DNA of 51,223 nucleotides, from assembly GCA_012270005.1 (NCBI GenBank), contig JAAXJD010000042.1, positions 1 through 51,223 of the forward strand, given 5' to 3'. Position 1 is the first letter of the stretch; every line of letters starts with the position of its first letter. The stretch is from Flavobacterium sp. Lineage in GTDB: Bacteria > Bacteroidota > Bacteroidia > Flavobacteriales > Flavobacteriaceae. A program made the position numbers and the translations under genes. The notes beneath the pieces are model-generated. The model searched no databases. It saw only the letters and a list, made by a program, of their open reading frames with translations, and had not been told where the DNA came from. Positions 26,075-33,890 of the stretch are shown in pieces.

Positions 26075-26118
26075 TACAAATTTGTACAGCAAATGTATAC
26101 ATAAAAATCTTATGTATA
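26075..26118. promoter_or_regulatory. probable PadR operator cluster
   Basis: Three overlapping or adjacent inverted repeats lie just upstream of padR: perfect palindrome TACAAATTTGTA (26075-26086), perfect palindrome ATGTATACAT (26093-26102), and TATACATAA (26096-26104) with its exact complement TTATGTATA (26110-26118) around a five-base spacer. ATGT...ACAT half sites are typical of PadR operators. They overlap the padR -7 element and lie about 60 bases upstream of the divergent -7 element, so both directions could be controlled. Confidence 0.65.
26090..26097 (-). promoter_or_regulatory. -7 element of the padR-array operon
   Basis: TACATTTG on the minus strand fits TAnnTTTG, 20 bases before the padR ATG, and overlaps the ATGTATACAT palindrome. 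No clear -33 TTTG is present at the right distance, which would fit a weak promoter or one whose upstream part has been given over to the operator. Confidence 0.5.
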
Positions 26119-26145
26119 ACTTTCTTAGGTATATAAATTTTAACC

Positions 26146-26181
26146 TTTGGTTTATTACTCATGTCATAATCTGTATTTTTG
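26146..26181 (+). promoter_or_regulatory. promoter of the PaaE-like reductase gene
   Basis: TTTG (26146-26149) and TATTTTTG (26174-26181) form a Bacteroidota promoter with a 24-base spacer, slightly longer than usual. It lies 20 bases before the chosen ATG at 26202 and supports that start over the earlier in-frame ATG at 26082. Confidence 0.6.
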
Positions 26182-26201
26182 CAGTAAATAACAAGCAAGC
26201 A

Positions 26202-27254
26202 ATGTCAACATTCTATTCGTTAAAAATAAAAGACATCCGCAGGGAAACCCCTCATGCGGTTTCTATAGCCTTTGAGGTTCCGCAAGACCTTTCGGCAGCA
26301 TATAACTTTACAGCCGGCCAGTACATTAACATAAAAACCCAGTACGAAGGGCAAGAAGTGCGCAAAGCCTACTCTATTTGTTCTGCACCCGGCAGCGGCG
26401 AACTTCGCGTAGCCATTAAAGCGGTTAAGAACGGTGGGTTTTCAGCTTTTGCCAATGAAAAACTGGCTGTAGGAGACAGCATGGAGGTAGGTGTGCCCGA
26501 AGGTAAATTTATCTTTGAACCGAAATCCGACAGGCAGCGTAACTATGCAGCGTTTGCTGCCGGCAGCGGTATTACCCCTGTTATGAGCATACTGCAGTCT
26601 GTACTTATACACGAGCCCGACAGTACTTTTGTACTGGTATACGGTAATAAAAGCCCTGAGGATACTATTTTCCACGACCAGCTGCACCAGCTGCAGGAAA
26701 AATACCTCGGCAGGTTTTTTGTACACTTTGTATACAGCCGTGCCCACGCCGGCGATGCGCTTTTTGGACGTATAGAGCGTGCCGCAGTAAACTTTGTGCT
26801 AAACAACAAGCATAAGGAAAAAGAGTTTGCCAAGTTTTACCTGTGTGGCCCGGAGGAAATGATACTTACCGTAAACGACGTGCTAAAAGAGCACAACGTT
26901 CCGGAGAAGAACATTAAGTTTGAGCTGTTTTCTACCCCCATAGCCGAGAAAAAAATAGAGGCCGACCTAAGTGGACAGACTAAGGTAACCGTACTGGTAG
27001 ACGACGAGGAAACCACCTTTTTTATGCCAAAGGAAATCACCGTACTAGACGCCGCGCTAAAACAGGGCGTAGACGCTCCATACTCTTGCCAGGGTGGTAT
27101 TTGCAGCAGCTGTGTGTGCCGTGTTAAATCAGGTTCGGCAGAAATGAAGAAAAACGCTATACTTACCGATGGTGAAATAGCCGAAGGCCTTGTACTGGCC
27201 TGCCAGGCACACCCTACATCAGAAGAACTATATGTTGATTTTGATGATGTGTAA
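26202..27254 (+). CDS. PaaE-like ferredoxin-NADP reductase with C-terminal 2Fe-2S domain
   Basis: A 350-residue flavo-iron-sulfur reductase. The FAD-binding part has RKAYS (54-58), the NAD(P)-binding part has GSGITP (121-126) and a CGPEEM motif, and the C-terminal plant-type ferredoxin domain holds Cys296, Cys301, Cys304 and Cys334 as 2Fe-2S ligands. Electrons pass from NAD(P)H through FAD to the cluster. The order matches PaaE of the phenylacetyl-CoA epoxidase, but no paaABC genes are nearby, so it more likely serves another oxygenase or desaturase. The start at 26202 (MSTFYSLKIKD) follows the promoter; the frame extends back to 26082, but those residues look like noncoding sequence. Confidence 0.88.
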   Translation: MSTFYSLKIKDIRRETPHAVSIAFEVPQDLSAAYNFTAGQYINIKTQYEGQEVRKAYSICSAPGSGELRVAIKAVKNGGFSAFANEKLAVGDSMEVGVPEGKFIFEPKSDRQRNYAAFAAGSGITPVMSILQSVLIHEPDSTFVLVYGNKSPEDTIFHDQLHQLQEKYLGRFFVHFVYSRAHAGDALFGRIERAAVNFVLNNKHKEKEFAKFYLCGPEEMILTVNDVLKEHNVPEKNIKFELFSTPIAEKKIEADLSGQTKVTVLVDDEETTFFMPKEITVLDAALKQGVDAPYSCQGGICSSCVCRVKSGSAEMKKNAILTDGEIAEGLVLACQAHPTSEELYVDFDDV

Positions 27255-27258
27255 TTAA

Positions 27259-27358
27259 GTTTATTCGTGGATTTGTTAATGTGTTAATTCGGAAGTTCAC
27301 TCTGTAGTAACTCTAGTGTGTACAGGGGTATTCCAAATTAACAAATCCACGAATAAAC
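27259..27358. repeat. 22-base perfect inverted repeat between convergent genes
   Basis: Arms at 27259-27280 and 27337-27358 are exact inverted complements, separated by 56 bases. Each arm contains the phrase ATTCGTGGATTTG or its complement. The element fills the space between the convergent reductase and GT9 genes and could fold as a long hairpin acting in both directions. Related phrases recur at 48852-48880, so it is probably a dispersed intergenic repeat and not only a terminator. Confidence 0.75.
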
Positions 27359-27361
27359 AAA

Positions 27362-28420
27362 TTAACTTGATAACACTTCATTTATCTTTTCAGTTATCAT
27401 CTCCGGTGTTATGGTACGCATAGCATCTTCGTAACCCGGCACTACTTTATTTCCGTAAACTGATGTAGGCAACAGCGGATATTTCTCCCTGTCGGCAGTA
27501 ACGGAATTAGACAGCGGCTGGTTATACGGTACAAACCCCGCGTACGGATGCGTGGCACCCCAAAGCGTAATTACAGGCACACCGTACATGGCTGCCATGT
27601 GTCCGTTAGCACTATCCATGCTCAGCATAACGTTTAGGTTTGCTATAAGCTGTAGTTCCTGCTTAAGGGTAAACCTCCCTCCTGCCACAACCTCTATATT
27701 AAGGCACTCAGCAGCCATTTTTTTAAGCTGGTGTGCTTCGTTCTTGTTTCCGCCAAATAAATACAGCCTGGTGCCCGGTTTAGCCGCAAGGGCGCCTATT
27801 ACTTGCTGCATTAGATCTGTAGGGTACACCTTGCCCTTGTGCTGGGCAAAGGGCGCTATACCTATACGTATGGTATCGTTTGGCCCTGCAATATCCTTTA
27901 ATTCGTTAGGCAGTGCAGGCTTGGGTAGCGCCGCACTTTCGTTTAATACCACAGGAAAGCCCAGTGCAGCAAAAACATCGGCATGGCGGTATATAATGGG
28001 CGTTACCGCACTAAAATCCTTGTTTACGGCTGCTGTAAGGCGCTTTTGCGCATCGCGCATTTTGTTAAGGGTAGCTGTTTTTTTACCGCGCCAGGCAAAT
28101 AGTTTGGTAATGATTTTGGTACGCAATACATTGTGTAAATCGGCTACGGCGTATATGTGCAGCGCCTTTAGCTCTTTATACAGGCGCAGTATGCCAAAAA
28201 ATCCTTTATGCGAACCGCTTAAATCAGCCGCGTGGAAACTTACATTAGGTAAACCATCAAAAAAAGGCTTAAAGGCAGCACGCGATGCCACTATAACCCG
28301 CACTTCGGGGTACTGGGTGGTAAGGGCATGGAGTACAGGTACCGTCATGGCTACATCGCCCATGGCCGAAAATCGCAGTACAAGCAAGTGAATGTGGCCT
28401 TTTCCTTTTTTATGCGGCAT
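27362..28420 (-). CDS. glycosyltransferase family 9, heptosyltransferase-like
   Basis: A 352-residue protein of the ADP-heptose:LPS heptosyltransferase type (GT9, GT-B fold). Visible features: LLVLRFSAMGDVAMTVPVL at the N-terminus (the RFSAMGD sugar-acceptor loop), a central RIGIAPFAQHKGKVYP segment and the nucleotide-sugar block LSMDSANGHMAAMYGVPVITLWGATHP. Such enzymes add core sugars to lipopolysaccharide at the inner face of the membrane. A terminator lies upstream, after the DUF4254 gene, but read-through could co-express them: GT9 and DUF4254 genes are often neighbours in this phylum. Confidence 0.88.
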   Translation of the reverse strand: MPHKKGKGHIHLLVLRFSAMGDVAMTVPVLHALTTQYPEVRVIVASRAAFKPFFDGLPNVSFHAADLSGSHKGFFGILRLYKELKALHIYAVADLHNVLRTKIITKLFAWRGKKTATLNKMRDAQKRLTAAVNKDFSAVTPIIYRHADVFAALGFPVVLNESAALPKPALPNELKDIAGPNDTIRIGIAPFAQHKGKVYPTDLMQQVIGALAAKPGTRLYLFGGNKNEAHQLKKMAAECLNIEVVAGGRFTLKQELQLIANLNVMLSMDSANGHMAAMYGVPVITLWGATHPYAGFVPYNQPLSNSVTADREKYPLLPTSVYGNKVVPGYEDAMRTITPEMITEKINEVLSS

Positions 28421-28473
28421 TGTTTAGTAATGGTATTTCACGGAGAGCATACGTGTGTAAAACCGTGTATTAG

Positions 28474-28507
28474 TAAAAAAACCTCCCTGCTACAGGGCAG
28501 GAAGGTT
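28474..28507 (-). terminator. terminator after the DUF4254 gene
   Basis: On the minus strand AACCTTCCTGC pairs with GCAGGGAGGTT (11 bases, one G-U pair), followed by a T run. It lies 22 bases past the DUF4254 stop. Confidence 0.85.
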
Positions 28508-28528
28508 TAGGGTACTATTGTGTTTATA

Positions 28529-29134
28529 TTATTTCTTGCCCTGGTACAACACCGGGTTAAGATCCTCGTCGTTGTACATTTTCATTTGCTTATACACTTT
28601 CATGTATTTATCGCCATTTTCTATATCAGTAAGCAGGTCGTCTATGGCAGTGCTAAGGTCTTTTCTCTGCTCCAGCAGCACGTTTAGCTTTTCCTGGCAT
28701 TTTGCACGGTGCTCTTCGCTGGCATCAGGTCGGTTAGCTTCTTCGGCCATGTGGAATATTTTAAGCGCCAGGATAGACAGGCGGTCTATGGCCCATGCCG
28801 GGCTTTCAGAGTTTATCTTTGCCGTGGCTTTAGGCTGTACATCTTTATATTTGTCCAGGAAATAGCTGTCTATATATTCCACCATATCAGTACGCACCTG
28901 GTTGCTGGCGTCTATTTTACGCTTTAGGTCCAGTGCAGCTACAGGGTCTATGTTCGGGTCGCGTACTATATCCTCGTAGTGCCACTGTACGGTATCTACC
29001 CAGTTTTTTGCATACAAAAGGTGCTCTATACTACCTTTGTCGTATGGGTTGCTAATAGGCTGATCTATACTGTCGTGTACGTGATAGTCTTTTATACTCT
29101 GCTCGAAAATAGGGAATGCAAATCCTGAAAACAT
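28529..29134 (-). CDS. DUF4254 family protein
   Basis: A 201-residue, largely helical soluble protein. Blocks such as WHYEDIVRDPNIDP, SPAWAIDRLSILALKIFHM and ERRK-like helices with many Glu and Arg residues match the DUF4254 family as I remember it. This family occurs in Bacteroidota next to GT9 glycosyltransferases, as here. The biochemical function is unknown; a role in lipopolysaccharide core assembly is suggested by the neighbourhood only. It is divergent from upp, and its promoter lies at 29151-29183. Confidence 0.82.
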   Translation of the reverse strand: MFSGFAFPIFEQSIKDYHVHDSIDQPISNPYDKGSIEHLLYAKNWVDTVQWHYEDIVRDPNIDPVAALDLKRKIDASNQVRTDMVEYIDSYFLDKYKDVQPKATAKINSESPAWAIDRLSILALKIFHMAEEANRPDASEEHRAKCQEKLNVLLEQRKDLSTAIDDLLTDIENGDKYMKVYKQMKMYNDEDLNPVLYQGKK

Positions 29135-29150
29135 ACTTTTTATTTTTTTA

Positions 29151-29183
29151 CAAATATAGTTTTAATACTTTTATAACACCAAA
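29151..29183 (-). promoter_or_regulatory. promoter of the DUF4254 gene
   Basis: On the minus strand TTTG (29183-29180), a 21-base spacer and TATATTTG (29158-29151) fit the Bacteroidota consensus well. The element lies in the short divergent spacer shared with upp. Confidence 0.68.
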
Positions 29184-29200
29184 ACAAATTTTTTCGCAAA

Positions 29201-29854
29201 ATGCAGGTTCATATCCTTTCAGAAAACAACAGTATTTTAAACCGTTTTTTATCGCAGCTGCGCGATGTAAGCATACAGGGCGACAGCATGCGTTTCCGCA
29301 AAAACATTCACCGCATTGGCGAAATCATGGCCTACGAAATAAGCAAATCATTACCCTATGAGCCGCACACCGTAACCACGCCCCTGGGCACTAAAGAAAC
29401 CACCAGACTACAACACGGCATAGTAGTAACCTGTGTACTGCGCGCCGGTTTGGCACTGCATGAGGGGTTTACTTCTTTTTTTGACGATGCCGAAAACGGC
29501 TTTATATCGGCCTACCGCCACCACCCTAACAACGACGATTATTTTGATATAGTAATGGAATACAAGGCAGCGCCTTCCCTTAAAAATAAAACAGTAATAA
29601 TAGCAGATCCTATGCTTGCCACCGGCCTAAGCCTACAGGCGGCCTGCCTTAAATTACTGGAAAACGAAACCCCGGCCGCTGTGCATATAGCCGTAGCCAT
29701 TGCAGCACCCGAAGGCGTAGAATTTTTACAGAAGAACCTGCCCGATAACTTCCACCTGTGGATAGCCGACGTAGACAGCCACCTGAACGAAAAGAAATAC
29801 ATAGTGCCGGGACTGGGCGATGCAGGAGATTTAGCCTACGGGGTAAAGTTATAA
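29201..29854 (+). CDS. upp: uracil phosphoribosyltransferase
   Basis: A 217-residue pyrimidine salvage enzyme that makes UMP from uracil and PRPP. The PRPP-binding loop reads VIIADPMLATGLS (about 131-143), the N-terminal half has TPLGTKETTRL and VLRAGLALHEGF, and the uracil-binding end has IVPGLGDAGDLAYG. All are typical of this family. The terminator hairpin starts inside its stop codon. It is a single-gene unit, divergent from DUF4254 and convergent with the DUF6427-type gene. Confidence 0.95.
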   Translation: MQVHILSENNSILNRFLSQLRDVSIQGDSMRFRKNIHRIGEIMAYEISKSLPYEPHTVTTPLGTKETTRLQHGIVVTCVLRAGLALHEGFTSFFDDAENGFISAYRHHPNNDDYFDIVMEYKAAPSLKNKTVIIADPMLATGLSLQAACLKLLENETPAAVHIAVAIAAPEGVEFLQKNLPDNFHLWIADVDSHLNEKKYIVPGLGDAGDLAYGVKL

Positions 29855-29892
29855 AACAAATAAGGGATGCAGTAGCAACCCTTATTTGTTTT
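29853..29892. terminator. bidirectional terminator between upp and the DUF6427-type gene
   Basis: Perfect 14-base stem AAAACAAATAAGGG/CCCTTATTTGTTTT with a 12-base loop. The A and T ends make it work on both strands. It overlaps the last two bases of the upp stop codon and lies 17 bases past the end of the convergent gene. Confidence 0.87.
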
Positions 29893-29908
29893 ATATAGAC
29901 CTGTAGTT

Positions 29909-30838
29909 TTACAACTGTGCAAAGAATATAAAGAATGCTATGGCCGCTATACTGCATACTATGGCTTCACGCGTCCAGTCGCTTTTTTGGGCTTCCATAA
30001 AGTTAGCACCCATTATGGCTAGTGGCGCAAAGGTAAATATAAGCAGGCTGTTGTTTTTATGATTACTAAGTATGTAAATACCCACACCTATTAAAAACGA
30101 GTACAGCACCTTTTTGTGGCTGGCCTGAAGGTTTAGTGGTTTACTGTTTATACTGCCTACATAAGGCAATAAAAACAGCAGGGCTACCGGGGCAAACAAC
30201 GACAAAGCTATATTTTGGTACACGTTTTCAAAATAGGTAAAATCAAAGCTTACGTACATATCATCAAACAAATGATCGAACAGATTGTGGCCTATGCTAA
30301 GCCCTACCATAGTGTAAATAATGCTTACCGCCATTAGAGCCACAAACGGAATAATCCAGTTGCGGTAATCCCTGGCTACGTGAAATACAATAGACACAAA
30401 TACCATAACCAGGTAAATAATACACCAAAAATGGAATACTGATGCCGCCAAAATCCAGAACGTAGCATCAAATATCTTTTCTTTAGGCGAAATCAACGAT
30501 TGTAAAGATATTAAACGCCTTAATGCCAGGAGCAAAAAAAAGTTGGCCACAATAATTTTACCGTTTACCAGCGTGGTAGGAAACAGTATAAAAAACAGTA
30601 TAAATAGTACCACGGCATAGCTGTTAGCCTTAGTAAGGGTATTGCGCAGGGTAATAAACCCCACAAGCAGTACCGATGCACAAAGCAGCAGCAATAAACC
30701 TGCTTTTTGGCCCAGCAACAGCGGTGCCGAAAGCCAGCTTAGATCGCTGCTTACATTAAGTCCGTAAAATAAAACAAGGGTAATGCCTAATAAAACATAA
30801 TTTATGGGCCTTGTTTTACTGAAAATACTTGCCAGCAT
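29909..30838 (-). CDS. multispanning membrane protein, DUF6427-type
   Basis: A 309-residue integral membrane protein with about nine hydrophobic helices and a short basic start (MLASIFSKTRPINY). Charged residues are few and the helices carry no clear catalytic motif; the loop SNHKNNSLLIF is well defined. From memory it matches the Flavobacteriaceae family DUF6427, found beside upp, a DUF6341 gene and purD, as here. The function is unknown. It is transcribed from the same short region as the divergent DUF6341-type gene. Confidence 0.75.
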   Translation of the reverse strand: MLASIFSKTRPINYVLLGITLVLFYGLNVSSDLSWLSAPLLLGQKAGLLLLLCASVLLVGFITLRNTLTKANSYAVVLFILFFILFPTTLVNGKIIVANFFLLLALRRLISLQSLISPKEKIFDATFWILAASVFHFWCIIYLVMVFVSIVFHVARDYRNWIIPFVALMAVSIIYTMVGLSIGHNLFDHLFDDMYVSFDFTYFENVYQNIALSLFAPVALLFLLPYVGSINSKPLNLQASHKKVLYSFLIGVGIYILSNHKNNSLLIFTFAPLAIMGANFMEAQKSDWTREAIVCSIAAIAFFIFFAQL

Positions 30839-30858
30839 ACTATAATTTTATACTTTTG
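30829..30858 (+). promoter_or_regulatory. promoter of the DUF6341-type gene
   Basis: TTG (30829-30831), a 19-base spacer and TACTTTTG (30851-30858) form a near-perfect Bacteroidota promoter. Its -33 part lies inside the first codons of the divergent DUF6427-type gene. Confidence 0.7.
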
Positions 30859-30886
30859 TGTCTATTAATATAATACTTATTAAAAA

Positions 30887-31117
30887 ATGAAAGCATTTTT
30901 TGAAGGCCTTGGATCTCTTTTTACTGATTTCCTTTTCATCCCTTTGGATTTCTTCCGCAGCCTTGAGCTTAAAAACTGGTGGGCTGCAAACATCATCACC
31001 TGGGTATTTATCCTGATTTGCTGCGCTGCTTTTGTTTACTGGCTAAAACAGCTTAACATATTTAAAGCTAACAACGACGACGACCAGGATACTACGGCAC
31101 ACTCTTTCCTTTCTTAA
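30887..31117 (+). CDS. small membrane protein, DUF6341-type
   Basis: A 76-residue protein with an amphipathic start (MKAFFEGLGSLFTDFLF), one strong membrane helix (about 33-54) and an acidic tail (NNDDDQDTT). It matches the short Flavobacteriaceae family I know as DUF6341, found near upp and purD. Such genes are sometimes mislabelled as uracil phosphoribosyltransferase because of this neighbourhood, but there is no PRPP-binding motif here. Function unknown. Confidence 0.78.
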   Translation: MKAFFEGLGSLFTDFLFIPLDFFRSLELKNWWAANIITWVFILICCAAFVYWLKQLNIFKANNDDDQDTTAHSFLS

Positions 31118-31147
31118 TTAAAGGTCAAAGCCTATATATTTTCTATA

Positions 31148-32389
31148 CTACATATTATCAATATTTATTTTAAATATATTTTGGTAATATTTTTTTATGG
31201 CCTCTTTAAAGTTATCATCATAAGAGGTTACGGCAAGTACCCTGCCCCCTGCGGTTACAACCTCGCCATCTTTTAGCGTAGTGCCGGCATGGAATACCAG
31301 CGAACCCTCAACGGCATCAAGGCCTGTAATTACCTTCCCTTTTTCATAATCTTCAGGGTAGCCACCGCTTACCATCATTACTGTGGTAGCACTGCGTTCG
31401 TCTATTTCAAAAGCCACTTCGTTTAGTTTCTGCTGGCTCATGGCTACAAAAATTTCTACCAGGTCGCTTTTTAGCCTTGGGATAACCACTTCTGTTTCCG
31501 GATCGCCCATGCGCACGTTATACTCTATAACAAATGGGTCGTTACCCACTTTTATCAGCCCTATGAACACAAACCCCTTGTAATCTATATTATCGGCTTT
31601 AAGGCCATTTACAGTAGGTTTTACAATACGGGTTTCTATCTTTTCCATAAACTCGGCATCGGCAAACGGAACCGGGCTTACAGCGCCCATACCGCCAGTG
31701 TTTAGGCCTGTGTCGCCTTCGCCTATACGCTTGTAGTCTTTTGCAGTAGGCAGCAGTTTATAATTTATACCATCGGTAAGTACAAATACGCTTAGTTCTA
31801 TACCATCCAGAAACTCCTCTATAACCACCTTGGCACTGGCATCGCCAAATTTGGCATCTACAAGCATATTCCTAAGCTCTTGCTTCGCCTCTTCAAGGTC
31901 GTTTAATATAAGAACACCTTTACCGGCAGCAAGGCCATCGGCTTTAAGCACATAAGGCGCCTTTAGGGTTTCCAAAAATTTGCATCCTTCCTCTACGGTT
32001 TCTTTAGTAAAGCTGTCGTACGCTGCAGTGGGGATGTTATGTTTTATAAGAAACTTTTTAGCAAACTCTTTACTGCCTTCCAGCTGCGCACCATACTGAG
32101 ACGGGCCTATTACCGGAACGTGTGCCAGTTGTTCATCATTCTTAAAAAAATCGTACACGCCTTTAACCAGCGGGTCTTCCGGGCCTACTACCACCAGTTG
32201 TACATTGTTAGTAAGTACAGCGGTTTTTACAGCCTCAAAATCTACGGGGTTAATAGCAAGGTTAGTAGCTATACCGGCGGTTCCGGCATTACCGGGTGCT
32301 ACAAAAAGAGTATCGCATAGCGGGCTTTGCAGCATTTTCCAGGCAAGGGCATGTTCCCTACCGCCTGAACCAAGTAATAAAATGTTCAT
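31148..32389 (-). CDS. purD: phosphoribosylamine-glycine ligase
   Basis: A 413-residue ATP-grasp enzyme of purine synthesis that joins phosphoribosylamine and glycine to form GAR. It begins [17 protein letters not shown], the family hallmark, and shows PEDPLVKG, the ATP-grasp core ([14 protein letters not shown], about 145-158), [12 protein letters not shown] and [14 protein letters not shown] near 300. It is the last gene of the minus-strand polysaccharide run, 51 bases after the initiating transferase, a neighbourhood also seen in other Flavobacteriaceae. Convergent with the DUF6341-type gene; no strong terminator was seen between them. Confidence 0.96.
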   Translation of the reverse strand: MNILLLGSGGREHALAWKMLQSPLCDTLFVAPGNAGTAGIATNLAINPVDFEAVKTAVLTNNVQLVVVGPEDPLVKGVYDFFKNDEQLAHVPVIGPSQYGAQLEGSKEFAKKFLIKHNIPTAAYDSFTKETVEEGCKFLETLKAPYVLKADGLAAGKGVLILNDLEEAKQELRNMLVDAKFGDASAKVVIEEFLDGIELSVFVLTDGINYKLLPTAKDYKRIGEGDTGLNTGGMGAVSPVPFADAEFMEKIETRIVKPTVNGLKADNIDYKGFVFIGLIKVGNDPFVIEYNVRMGDPETEVVIPRLKSDLVEIFVAMSQQKLNEVAFEIDERSATTVMMVSGGYPEDYEKGKVITGLDAVEGSLVFHAGTTLKDGEVVTAGGRVLAVTSYDDNFKEAIKKYYQNIFKINIDNM

Positions 32390-32440
32390 GTGTTTATGCA
32401 GATTGTGTGTTTATGTTTTGTAGCTGCAAAGGTAACATTT

Positions 32441-33799
32441 TTAATAGGCTTTATCCTCGCCCATAAAAATGTTTACCACGGTTTGCATGATTATCTTCAT
32501 GTCAAACAGCATAGACCAGTGTTCTATGTAAAAAACATCGTAGCGTATGCGGTTTTGCATTTCGCCATCGCTGTTTATTTCTCCACGGTAGCCGCTTACC
32601 TGCGCAAGGCCGGTAATGCCGGGTTTTATTTTAAGGCGGTCCATAAAGCGGTAAATGTGGTCTTTATACTGGTTATGGTGGCTGTACACTTTAGGCCTTG
32701 GCCCTACAACCGACATATCGCCTATAAGCACGTTTATAAACTGTGGCATTTCGTCCAGGCTTGTTTTACGCAAAAACTTGCCCGTACGGGTTACCCTTGG
32801 GTCATTTTTTACGGTAAGGTTCCCCTCGTTATTAGCCACCTGCATAGAACGGAACTTATAGCACCAAAAGTCCTTACCGTCTACACCCAGGCGGATTTGC
32901 TTAAAAAACACGGGGCCTTTGCTCTCCAATTTAATAAATAAGCCCACTATAGGTATAAGCCATGACATAATAAACACGATAACTAACAGGGAAAAAACCA
33001 CATCGAAAACACGCTTTAAAAGGCGTGCAATGGGGTCGTGTAACGGTGTGCGGTACAGCGTAAAAGAAGGAAAAACTTCGTAATACGAAATCCGGAACTT
33101 TTTAGGAAGTATGGTTACACCGCCATCGGGTACCAGCTTAAACCGGATACCTTTGGTTTCACACAGGGTGGCCAAATGGTTTATTTGCTGTGTAGTAGCT
33201 TCAGATACGCTACAGTAAACAGTATTTACGCCGTTGTTTTGTATGTAGGAGTCGAGTTGCGCTATACCTCCTGTAATGTTTGCCCCGCTATCCCGGTCTG
33301 AGAAAAACCCAAGCACTGCATTATGGTTGTGGCGCAAAAGGGCTTCTTTTACCTGCAACGACGTAGCGTTATACCCTACAATAACCGTATTACCACAACG
33401 GCATTTTGCCTTATAGGCATTTAAGTATACGTATACAAATAGCTTTAATACAAGTACCGGCAAGGCACAGACAGCTGCATAGCCCGCAAGTACGGCGAGC
33501 CCCACCACGGTATGTGCCGAAAATAAAAGGAAGAAGAACATGGCGGCCGTATGCAGTACAAGCTGCACCGCTACTTTGGCTACTATTTTGCCCGGTTTTG
33601 TAAACGGGTACACCTCATAAAAACCCGAAAAATAGCCTATAATGCTCCAGCTGCAAAAAGCGTATATACACAAGTACATATTGCTGCGGGCAACATCCTG
33701 AAATATAAGTACAGATAAAAGCAGGATGCACATAAGGTCTACAACAATGTTTGTTAGCCTTATATAAGCCGGAAATCCTTTATTTTCTGAAGTGTTCAT
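32441..33799 (-). CDS. polyprenyl glycosylphosphotransferase, initiating sugar-phosphate transferase
   Basis: A 452-residue membrane enzyme that transfers a sugar phosphate from a UDP-sugar to undecaprenyl phosphate and so starts the repeat unit. Four N-terminal membrane helices (about 13-125), a CoA-binding-like Rossmann middle domain (about 135-230) and the C-terminal catalytic part with [54 protein letters not shown] and VGPRP are in the normal order of WcaJ/WbaP-type proteins. The sugar cannot be told from sequence. It is the last polysaccharide gene before purD. Confidence 0.93.
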   Translation of the reverse strand: MNTSENKGFPAYIRLTNIVVDLMCILLLSVLIFQDVARSNMYLCIYAFCSWSIIGYFSGFYEVYPFTKPGKIVAKVAVQLVLHTAAMFFFLLFSAHTVVGLAVLAGYAAVCALPVLVLKLFVYVYLNAYKAKCRCGNTVIVGYNATSLQVKEALLRHNHNAVLGFFSDRDSGANITGGIAQLDSYIQNNGVNTVYCSVSEATTQQINHLATLCETKGIRFKLVPDGGVTILPKKFRISYYEVFPSFTLYRTPLHDPIARLLKRVFDVVFSLLVIVFIMSWLIPIVGLFIKLESKGPVFFKQIRLGVDGKDFWCYKFRSMQVANNEGNLTVKNDPRVTRTGKFLRKTSLDEMPQFINVLIGDMSVVGPRPKVYSHHNQYKDHIYRFMDRLKIKPGITGLAQVSGYRGEINSDGEMQNRIRYDVFYIEHWSMLFDMKIIMQTVVNIFMGEDKAY

Positions 33800-33890
33800 A
33801 CTAAATATAATAATTGCACAGGAGCTACCGCACTGTAATACGCGTGATTATAGGCGGCCTGTAAACAGCACGGTGCAAATAAACGATTTT

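Noticed and set aside
26082-26201. N-terminal extension of the PaaE-like reductase
   Set aside because: The 40 extra residues fall across the padR operators and the gene's own promoter and do not match the family start.
27552-28391. Long open frame on the plus strand opposite the GT9 gene
   Set aside because: It is the antisense shadow of the GT9 gene: the protein read on the minus strand has clear family motifs, while this frame has none and no start context.
30887-31117. Uracil phosphoribosyltransferase label for the small gene
   Set aside because: The 76-residue protein has no PRPP-binding motif; the real upp is at 29201-29854.
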